DNA of 64,000 nt. It comes from an uncultured Bacteroidales bacterium. Lineage in GTDB: Bacteria; Bacteroidota; Bacteroidia; Bacteroidales; F082. The stretch lies in the NCBI GenBank assembly GCA_947303395.1, contig CAMYYD010000005.1:62001-126000 (forward strand), in the 5' to 3' direction. Made by a program: the position numbers and the translations under genes. Position 1 is the first letter of the stretch. Each line of letters starts with the position of its first letter. The notes beneath the pieces are model-generated. The model saw only the letters and a program-made list of their open reading frames with translations, was not told the DNA's origin and made no database searches. This document shows positions 25,153-33,500 of this stretch, piece by piece.

Positions 25153-26061
25153 AATAAATCTCATTACGTTATTAACAACTATTTTTAATCGTGCCTCAAA
25201 CGCCTCTTTCGTCGCAAACCCAATATGAGGCAACAACATCGTATTTGGTGCCTTCAAAATCGGATTGTCGCTGCTCAGTGGCGGCTCCCCATCATATACA
25301 TCCAACGCCGCTCCAGCAATCACACCATTCTTCAGCGCCTCCGCCAAGTCGTTCGTGTTCACCACCGGTCCTCTTGCAGCATTGACAATAACCGCTGTAG
25401 GCTTCATCATCGCAAAGTCTTTCGCCGTCAAGAAGTTTCTGGTCTCGTTATTCAAAGCGATATGCAACGCGACGATGTCTGATTCTTTGAGCAGTGTTTC
25501 TTTGTCGACAAACGTCACGCCATCCACTTGCTTCGGTGTGCGATTCCATGCAATGACCTTACATCCGAAAGCCTGCGCCAATGCCGCCGTCCTCTGTCCG
25601 ATGGCTCCCATTCCGATGATACCGACAGTCTTGCCTGCGATCTCGCGTCCAGGTGCTATCGAAGACCCTTTACAACTACGTGTAATCTTATCATTTTCAA
25701 TCACATGGCGATACAATCCTATCATCATGCATATCGTCTCCTCTGCCACAGCTTCAGTCGAATATCCTGCCGCATTCATCACCACTATGCCACGACGCTT
25801 GCATTCGTCCATGTCAATGTGGTCGAGACCCGTAAATGCTATCGACAGCATCTTCAGGTTCGGACAGGCATCGAAGAAATCCTTGCGCAACGGCATGTTG
25901 CTCTCAAGAATGATGTCAGCTCCTGCAGCGCGCTCAATGTTCAATTCCGGCTTCCTGTCAGGATTTACCACCACTTCATGTCCCTGCTTCTTTAAATTGT
26001 CACAAGCCCTCTCAATGGCTTCTACAGTGAGTCCCAAAGGCTCCAAAAAGACTATCTTCAT
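25147..26061 (-). CDS. D-2-hydroxyacid dehydrogenase, NAD(P)-dependent
   Basis: 304 residues. It oxidises D-2-hydroxyacids or reduces 2-ketoacids. The nucleotide-binding motif GMGAIG lies at about residue 152 in IIGMGAIGQRTAALAQAFG. The catalytic triad is visible as Arg in NAARGPVVNTNDL (about 228), Glu in DVYDGEPPL (about 255) and His in LLPHIGFATKEA (about 279). The substrate cannot be told; glycerate/hydroxypyruvate, phosphoglycerate-like and lactate enzymes share this fold. At 304 residues with no ACT domain it is not a full-length SerA. The stop codon TAG is the first part of array R4. The promoter region carries a palindrome that may bind a regulator. Confidence 0.9.
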   Translation of the reverse strand: MKIVFLEPLGLTVEAIERACDNLKKQGHEVVVNPDRKPELNIERAAGADIILESNMPLRKDFFDACPNLKMLSIAFTGLDHIDMDECKRRGIVVMNAAGYSTEAVAEETICMMIGLYRHVIENDKITRSCKGSSIAPGREIAGKTVGIIGMGAIGQRTAALAQAFGCKVIAWNRTPKQVDGVTFVDKETLLKESDIVALHIALNNETRNFLTAKDFAMMKPTAVIVNAARGPVVNTNDLAEALKNGVIAGAALDVYDGEPPLSSDNPILKAPNTMLLPHIGFATKEAFEARLKIVVNNVMRFIS

Positions 26062-26074
26062 AGTTCTACTTTTT

Positions 26075-26098
26075 TTGTTGTTTCAAACAACAAAGATA
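26075..26098 (-). promoter_or_regulatory. Promoter with overlapping palindromic operator candidate, hydroxyacid dehydrogenase
   Basis: The -7 element TATCTTTG occupies 26091-26098 on the minus strand. Directly downstream, overlapping it by 3 bp, is TTGTTGTTTCAAACAACAA (26075-26093), a near-perfect palindrome spanning the expected transcription start. That position suits a repressor site. Confidence 0.5.
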
Positions 26099-26242
26099 GT
26101 CTTTTTTTCAACACCTTCATCTTTTTATTCATGAAGGGACCCCCGACCTGTATTGTGTAATAAATTTATGAGCATCGTAAAACAAAATCTATGTGGCGAA
26201 TGGATTTGAGTATCCATAGCGAAGGCCCCCATCTCATGAATG

Positions 26243-26605
26243 CTATTCGTCATTTCGAAGATCGTCATCATTGCTTACCTTGTCAATAAGCATGAATTCG
26301 TCCATATAAATCTCTGTGATGTAACGTTTGTTCTTGTCCTTGTCTTCGTACTGCCGAGTGTGTATCTTGCCGTCTACGGCCATTAAACGGCCTTTCCTGA
26401 CCAATTTCTCCACAGTATCCACCGTCTTGCCAAACGCGACAATATTGTGCCACTGAGTGTCTGTAACCAACTCCATCTTGTCGTTGTAATACTTGTCGTT
26501 AGTCGCCAATGTGAATCTGGCCGTCTTCTTCTCGCCAAATGTCTTGATTTCAGGATCCATGCCCGGTCTCCCAATCAAATGAACTGAATTTCTCAAGGTT
26601 CCCAT
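26243..26605 (-). CDS. ssb: Single-stranded DNA-binding protein
   Basis: 120 residues, a compact OB-fold SSB: NSVHLIGRPGMDPEIKTFGEKKTARFTLATND, DTQWHNIVAFGKTVDTVEKLVRKGRLMAVDGKIHTRQYEDKDKNKRYITEI. It binds ssDNA during replication and repair. The C-terminal tail is short and acidic (SNDDDLRNDE) but lacks the usual DDIPF-type tip, so recruitment of partner proteins may be weak. It may be a second SSB rather than the essential one. The leader (from a TAATTTTG element at 26688-26695) contains a G-rich tract. The 181 bp after its stop hold only a short stem (ATCCAT/ATGGAT, 26198-26216) that I cannot classify. Confidence 0.92.
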   Translation of the reverse strand: MGTLRNSVHLIGRPGMDPEIKTFGEKKTARFTLATNDKYYNDKMELVTDTQWHNIVAFGKTVDTVEKLVRKGRLMAVDGKIHTRQYEDKDKNKRYITEIYMDEFMLIDKVSNDDDLRNDE

Positions 26606-26639
26606 AACTTTTTTAATTTTTAATTAATACTAAATTTAT

Positions 26640-26680
26640 CCCACCACCACCCCTAAAGCCCCTATTGCCTCTATTGTCCC
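26640..26680 (-). promoter_or_regulatory. G-rich tract (possible G-quadruplex) in the ssb leader
   Basis: On the minus strand four runs of at least three G (GGG, GGGG, GGGG, GGG) occur with spacers of about 15, 5 and 7 nt. They lie between the promoter and the ssb start, so the mRNA would carry them. Confidence 0.35.
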
Positions 26681-26687
26681 TACTCCA

Positions 26688-26695
26688 CAAAATTA
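26688..26695 (-). promoter_or_regulatory. -7 promoter element for ssb
   Basis: TAATTTTG on the minus strand, 82 nt before the ssb ATG. It is the only TAnnTTTG match between the upstream terminator and ssb. Confidence 0.5.
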
Positions 26696-26703
26696 CAACC
26701 AAC

Positions 26704-26733
26704 AAAAAAATTAGTCGTATGAAAAACGACTAA
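26704..26733 (-). terminator. Intrinsic terminator on the minus strand
   Basis: Perfect 8-bp stem TTAGTCGT/ACGACTAA (7-nt loop) followed on the minus strand by seven T. It is the most classical rho-independent terminator in the window. It ends either the PPTase transcript or a small RNA starting near 26800. Confidence 0.75.
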
Positions 26734-26804
26734 TCTTCTATCTCTTCTGTAAAATTATGATTATCAATCCGTTATAGTCTCTCTTCTAACTCTTTCCCCA
26801 TCTC
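26704..26804 (-). ncRNA. Candidate small RNA between a shared palindrome and a terminator
   Basis: A 22-bp sequence identical to one straddling the asd transcription start lies at 26805-26826 in the same orientation relative to the minus strand. About 70 nt further on is the strong terminator at 26704-26733. Together they could bound a ~75-100 nt transcript. There is no consensus TAnnTTTG in front, so this is weak. Confidence 0.25.
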
Positions 26805-26950
26805 CAAATGTTAAAAAATTTTAACATTTCCCCTATATCATTGATTATAAACCTCTTATCTCGCCACCAAACCCAACATTCGCCATCATCTTGATTATCA
26901 ATTACTTAATGCTTAACAAATAAAAATTGATCTAATTCTTTTTAAAATTT

Positions 26951-27523
26951 TTACGCCAAATCCTTTCTCGTCGCAACCGTCAACACCTTGTCCCCCAACT
27001 TCCATGTATATAAATTCCCATCATATTTCGTCAAAATATCCTTGATCTCATGCGTAATCCCCGTCCCCAACAACTTAAACACCGCCTCCTTCTGTGTCCA
27101 AATCTCAATAAATGCTTCTGCATTATTTGCGCGTCCCGTACGGACAAGGCATGCCTTGTCCCTACATTCATCATCGCTTAAAACATATTTTTCGAGGCTC
27201 TCCCTATACCTCCCCACCTCCTCAATATCAACTCCCACTTCCTCATCATCAATGGCCACCGCCACAGCACTCTTGCAATGACTGATGCTGAAAAACAAAT
27301 CGTCTCTATCTGCATAATACGGCTTCCCATGCTCATTATATCGCCACGGAAGGGATTGATCAAAATCGCATGCCAATAAATAGGCTACTGCACATTGTAT
27401 TTTCCCCCTCAAATGCTTAATCTTCAGCATCTGCTCCTTCCTCCACTCAGGCAGCACACCCATGCTCCATTCCACGAAATCCTCGCCTAACTCTTCAATA
27501 TTATCGCAAATCAATATTTTCAT
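26951..27523 (-). CDS. Sfp-type 4'-phosphopantetheinyl transferase
   Basis: 190 residues from the ATG at 27523. It transfers phosphopantetheine from CoA to a serine of acyl or peptidyl carrier proteins. Motifs are FFSISHCKSAVAVAIDDEEVGVDIEEVGRY (about 75-103), with the magnesium-binding Asp/Glu, and EIWTQKEAVFKLLGTGI (about 140-156), the C-terminal catalytic WxxKEA block. A 28-bp palindrome of the GTAGGG family lies inside the frame and encodes about residues 119-128 (RDKACLVRTG), in the loop before the second motif. The frame stays intact. No carrier-protein or NRPS/PKS gene is nearby. It is separated from the giant gene downstream by another palindrome, but that one lies upstream of this start. 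Confidence 0.88.
   Translation of the reverse strand: MKILICDNIEELGEDFVEWSMGVLPEWRKEQMLKIKHLRGKIQCAVAYLLACDFDQSLPWRYNEHGKPYYADRDDLFFSISHCKSAVAVAIDDEEVGVDIEEVGRYRESLEKYVLSDDECRDKACLVRTGRANNAEAFIEIWTQKEAVFKLLGTGITHEIKDILTKYDGNLYTWKLGDKVLTVATRKDLA
27138..27165. repeat. GTAGGG-family palindrome inside the PPTase coding sequence
   Basis: 28 bp; GTACGGACAAGGCA on the plus strand pairs with TGCCTTGTCCCTAC with one mismatch. Nearly the same sequence as 15137-15164. It is an in-frame insertion of about nine codons. Confidence 0.85.
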
Positions 27524-27546
27524 TCCGCAAATATACAAAAAAAAAT

Positions 27547-27574
27547 GTAGGGGCGAATCATTATTCGCCCCCAC
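27547..27574. repeat. Palindrome upstream of the PPTase gene
   Basis: GTAGGGGCGAAT, a 4-nt centre and ATTCGCCCCCAC form a 12-nt stem with one mismatch. It sits between the end of the giant T9SS gene (27600) and the PPTase start, where it could act as a terminator in either direction; the minus-strand giant gene reaches it only after its stop. Confidence 0.75.
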
Positions 27575-27599
27575 ATTACCTATATAACGTTAATCGTTA

Positions 27600-30500
27600 T
27601 TATTTTACAACTGTGATTCTCTTCACGCTGCTGCCTGTTTCAGTTTCAACCTTAACCATGTAGACACCTGACTCTAACTGGCTCATGTTGAGAACCATTT
27701 CGTCTGCGTCAACATCCTGGTTGTAAACCACCTGACCCATTGCGTTGATAACTGTAACGTTTCTCATTGCAACTGCATTGATGTGGAGATCGCCGCTTGT
27801 TGGGTTAGGATAGATTGAGCTGATAACATCGTTCTCAGCGATTGACAATGGTTCAATTGTCACGTCTTCGTCAGTACCGCATGACATTGCCCAGTATGTT
27901 ACATCTGGTTCACCGTCGTAGATAACTCTGATGGTGTATGTGTAATCACCTGGTTCGAGTGTTTCTGTGTATGTTGTTGTGTTAGCATCGAACATATCAA
28001 CAAATTCACCGTCACGATAGAGGATAGCACCGATCACGCCCTCAACTGGTTGTGGAGGCACTGGACCTTCAGCATCGAGTTCATAGATAGCAATGAGGTT
28101 AGGATCCTGCTGTGAGTTACCGAACCAGCATGTCTTACCTGCATATGTGCCAATGAAGCAACCACCTGCAATACCTGTGCAACCAGGAGCTGTGCTTGAG
28201 AAGTCTAACACAACGTCGGTGCCGAGTGTGCCTGTTGTGATGTTGTAGTCGTAGACCTTGCAATCGCTGTTAGGCTGGCAGAACAAGAACAAGTGCTCAA
28301 CACCGTCTGCATCTTTGTAGTATGCTGAACCGTATGCGCTTGTTGGAGCTGGACCGTTCTGGATCAAAGCACCTGTACGGCTGTACAGAGCTAATGTTGA
28401 CCAGTTGCCTGACCAGAAGCCGTCGCGTTCAGGATCGTAGCTGATGTGACGTGATGTCAAACCTGAGCAGTTGATTGTGCCAACCAAAGTACGAGTGTTG
28501 AAGTCCATGCAGTAGATCTGAGTACCGCCTGAGGTACCATAGAAGTATTCGCCATCGGAGGTGAGGTCACGGATCTGTGTAGCACCAGCGATTTCGAAGC
28601 CTTCAATGAAGTTGCCTTGGAGGTCATATTGATAGAAGGTGTGACCACCAGTAGGTACGGGCTGCCAGCTCACAGTGTAGATGTACTGACCATCGGTAGC
28701 AACACCTTGCTGACCAGCGCTGGTACCAGTGAACGAACCAACAAGATCCCACATGTCGCGGTTGTTACGTACTGGCATTGCTGAGAGAACACCAGCGTTG
28801 TTGCATGACTGTGTAGGAACTGAAATCTCGTGGACTTCACCCTTAGCACCTTCTGCTACGTAAACGCGGAGCATCCAACCATAACCAGAAATACCGGCTG
28901 TTGCAAGATCCATCCAGCTTGAACCGTCGAGAGAGACCCAACGTGCGTTAACATCACCAGCGCCTGACTCCATGTAAGCTGCTGCGCAGTATGATGAGCT
29001 TGTTTCATTGTAGAACACAACCCAGAGGTTCTGTGAATCGTCAATGTTAACTGGCTCTGCAAATTCGTATTCAACGAAGCCTGGTGTAGCACCTGTTGTA
29101 GCAACGTTCACTGTACCGACTGCTGTGCCAGGAGCTGTTGTGCCACCCTGGTAGATAGTAGCTGTACCTGTGAATGCATAACCTGCATTGCCTGAATCGT
29201 ATGTAGCAACCTTTGTTACATAGTCACCAGTGTATTGACCTGCTGGGAACATAACTGCCCAGTAGAACTGACCGCTAGCACCAATGTTGTTGTCATTGAC
29301 ACCATTGTCATAGTAGTACCACTGACCCTCACCTGGTGTTGGAGGAACTGGCTGACCGCCTGGCAATGTCCAGTTGAGTGTAACTGTCTGTTCGTTGACT
29401 GTGCTTGTGAACTCTGTAACGTCATCGAAGTTCTCGCATGGTTTGTATGTCCATGTGTAGTATGTCCAATCACCCATACCTGATGCATAGAGAGGAGCAA
29501 CACCACCGATGTGTGTTTCACCTTCTTCCATACCTTCAACGTCGAACTGATAGAATGGATAGTAGGTCTCACCAACGTATTCACCGTCGAGCATCATCTT
29601 GTAGCTCAATGGAGCGCGATCACCTCTGCCAGCACCTTCAATTGTAACATCGTCAATGAACAAGTAGTTCATATCGTCGCTGTTCCAGTGACGGAAGGCA
29701 ACATATTTGGTACCTGCTGGGAGTTCGATGTTCTTCTCAATCCAAGCACTCATTTCACGTGAGCTGCCCTGAGTCATTGAACTCTTAACACCATTGCCAC
29801 CCTTTGAACCGGCTGTCTCTTCAAATACCAATGTGAAGTCGCTTGTGCTTGTGCCTGTTGATGAAGCATAAATACCATAATGATCCGGATATGCGGTATT
29901 TGTAGCAACATAGTACTGGATGCTTGTTGCACCTTCAACCATTGGAGAAATCATCCAGTTGTCTGGATACATTGTTACGCTGTTCCATGACCATGAGCTT
30001 GCGCAGTTGGTGCCACTGTGAGCATCACCAATGCTGTATGCAGCTGGTGTAGCATTCTGCCATGTGTCACCGTCGCCGTCAGCGTCAACTGTTGTCCAGT
30101 TGGTGAGAGCGCCATCTTCAAAGTCGTCTTCAAACAAGATTCCTGTTGGAGGTGTTGGAGGTGTTGGTGTAACACCACCTGTTGCGCCTTCCCACATTGC
30201 CCAACCTGTAGGTGATACGTAGAAGTCTTCAGCTGGAGCAACGATTTCGTTGAGCAAGATTTCATATTCAATGTCATCTTCAACGAGGACTGGGTTGTTC
30301 TGTGGGTTCCATGCTGTGTAGCCTTCCAAAGCAACTGTGATGTCGTAGGTGTCACCCTTGCGAACCACGATTTCTGCCAAACCTTCTTCATCAGCTTCAG
30401 CTTCGTACTCATTTGAAGCACCAACAACTGTAATAGCTGCGCCTTCTGCTGACTGACCGTTGTTCAAATTGATATCGAATGTCAATGTTGCTTCCATATC

Positions 30501-33500
30501 CTTCTCGATCATATTTGACCAGAGGATTTCTGAAATACCTGAACCTGTTGGACCTGGTGTTGGAGGAACTGGAGCTGAACCTGCGTAAGTAATTGTTACG
30601 TCGTCAATCCAGATCTCATACATATCGTAGTTGACATCGTGGAATGCAATCCAGATCTCCTGGCCTGCGTATGCTGCCAAGCTGACCTCGTGTGAACGCC
30701 AGTTCTCATAACGGTTGTCTGAACGACGGACTGCTGCGCCACCGTTGCCTGTACCCTTAGCACCACCTGACCAAACTTGTGTGAAGTCTGATGCTGTTGG
30801 GTTAGCAGCTGTTGAAACGCAAACTGAGAAGTTCTCTGGATAGCTGTCGTTAGCATTGTCTGCCCAGAATGTAATTGATGAGTTAGCATCAACACTGTAC
30901 TTCTGAGGTGATACGAGATATGCATCTGTATCGTATGCGCCAACATAGTCAACATATGAGTAGCACATTGCAAAGCCTGTACCTGTGTGTGCAAGTGCTG
31001 TGTAGTCATAACCACCGAGGTTGTCATCACTGTGGATCCACTCGCCACCGTCTGTGTTGACGACGATGCCTGTCCAGCCTTCTAAGCCACCTTCGAAACC
31101 GAATGTAGCTGTTTCACGGCTGCGCTCTGTTGGTGCATAGCCATCGTATGTGGCTGCAATACCCCACTGATACTCACCGTATGGCAATGTTGCCCATTCA
31201 GCGTCTGTGTATTCAAACTCGCTTACACCTGTTGCAAGGACTTCTGGTTCTGCAACTGATGCAGAATCGATGTTGTTACGACGATACACGTTGAAGCTCT
31301 GGAATGAACGATCATTACGTGGAGCCATCTTAGCTGAACCATCATAGATTGTGATATCGTCAACGTTCAAAATGAACTGGTCGTTGCAGTTGAAGTGACG
31401 GATAGCAACCCAGATTGTCTGACCAGCATATGAGCTGAGGTCAACACTGTAGTTGTACCATGAACCCTGTGCTCTTGTACCACGGATAGCACCATGATTT
31501 TCTGCTGTTGGAGCGCTCTTTGCTGTCATAGTCCATTCCTGAACCATTGTGAATGCGCTAGCTGTTGCTGTTGTTGTTGAAACTGCAACGCCAAAGTGCT
31601 CTGCTGCATAGCTTGCATCCTGTGCACATGCATAGAATGAAATTAATGCACCAGCCTGTACGTTGATCTGTGCAGGAGCAACGAGGTAGTTATCTGGAGT
31701 GATAGCTGAGCTTGTTGCATTGCTGTATGAACCTGAGCAGACCATGTCAGCTGATTCATCGTGACCTGAACCTGCCAAGCTTGCGCCTGATGCGAGGTAA
31801 ACGCCACCGACTTCTGAACCGAGAACCCAGTCATAACCGTCGTTGTTAGCGTCGATTGTTGTCCAGCCTTCCATTGTGCTGTCATCGAATGTGTATGTTG
31901 TTGCACCTGGTGTTGGAGGGATAGGTTCATCTTTTCTGTACATGCAGATGTTATCAACATAGATACAGTCATCGTTGCCGTTGACTGATGAATCCTTTGT
32001 GTATTCCCACTTGTATGTGTGGATACCGCCTTCAACTGCGAACTCTTTGTATGCGTATGGGTTCTGGCCGCTTAATGCCTGACCTTTTTCAACGCCGTCA
32101 ATGTAGAAGTGGAACTTATCGTAGTTAGCTTCTGATGATGTTCTTACCCAGAATCCCATCTTTGCCTCCTCGAATGGAACCTCAACGGTTGCCTCGATGA
32201 TTGAAGATGCACTTGCCTGGCCTTCGCATGTTGACTTCATGCAGTATGTACCTTCGTATGGGTTAACTGTTGTGATAGTCCATGGATACTGTGCTGGCAA
32301 TGTGAACTCTGCCTGTGAGAAGTCGCCTGTCTCAAAGTCAACGATCATCTCTGCTGGATCCCATGACCACTCAACCAAAACGTCGTCCTCTTCCTCAGTT
32401 GCTGTAACCTGACCAACTGGATAGTAGAACTCATGTGTGTAGATGTCGATGTTGTCTGTTAAGTTATTGTAAATCACCAAAGCGTTAACAGCAATGTTGC
32501 TGTCATAGCCTTCTGTGATAACAGATGCTGTATATGTACCAGCGAGAATTTCACCTGCGAATGCACCTTCTTCGTCAGTTTCAACAACGAATGTCTGGTT
32601 TACACCATATTCGTCTGAACCGTTGAACATAACTGTTGCAAATGCGATTGGCATTGCGTCGGTGTCCTCGTCAGGTTTGTCATAAGCGTGACCGCTCACT
32701 GAACCATAACCTGTCATATAGGCTGTAACAGCCTCTGACAATTCTGACTCACCAGCATCGTAAACAGCTGAAACCTGAATGTCATAGCCTGCCATGTTGT
32801 ATTCAAGGCCTTCAACATTGTATGCGTTGGTTGTAATGAGAGATTCATTGTACTTGACACCGTCAACATAAACGTTGTAACCCTTGAGTGTACGTGCGTT
32901 AGCTGTCCATGTGAGCATTGCTGCATCGCCTGGGTAAAGTGCTGGGTTAGTAACAACCACTTCTTCAACCGGGTCGATAGGTGTTGTGAAAGCAATGATT
33001 TCACCCATTGTTGTACCTGCAGCGTTACGCTCGTTCACCTGTAAGAAGTATGACTGGTTAGGCTCGAGATCCATAAGGAATGCCGACTCAACGAGATAGT
33101 CTGTCCAGTCGATGAGAGCGGTTTGCGGAGGATACTGTGTACCAACCAAAACCTGCATCTCTTCTGTGTAGTTACCGAGGACCCACTCAGCGAGATATGG
33201 ATCTGACACGTTGGTCTCACCGTCGTATGGAGAAACAACAACTGCCTGCTCAGGTGCCGGAACCTCGGTTGTCATCATGTCAACCTGGAAATTCTCTGTC
33301 TTTGACGCGACAGCCACGTAGTATGTACCTGCCGGGACATACATGTCGGCAATCTGGTAAACAGGATCTGTTGAACCGCCGCCAGATGTGACGTCGGCTG
33401 TAATTGTGATGTCATCTACTAAGAAATAATAAGCGTCATAAGCTGTACTTGCAATAGCAACATACTTTGTTCCTGCAGGGAATGTAGCTGTGTGCTCTGC

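Larger units (their letters stand above)
26606..26950. other. Gene-free stretch between ssb and PPTase gene
   Basis: From left to right it holds a C-rich tract (G-rich on the minus strand, 26640-26680) in the ssb leader and a TAATTTTG element on the minus strand (26688-26695). Then come a hairpin with T-run acting on the minus strand (26704-26733), a 22-bp palindrome shared with the asd promoter (26805-26826) and one TTGATTATCAA word (26891-26901). No convincing protein-coding gene; the only short frame after the palindrome has 9 codons. Confidence 0.7.

Noticed and set aside
26046..26107. Long inverted repeat AAGACTATCTT / AAGATAGTCTT around the hydroxyacid dehydrogenase start
   Set aside because: The upstream arm is the promoter -7 region itself and would not be transcribed, so no mRNA hairpin forms.
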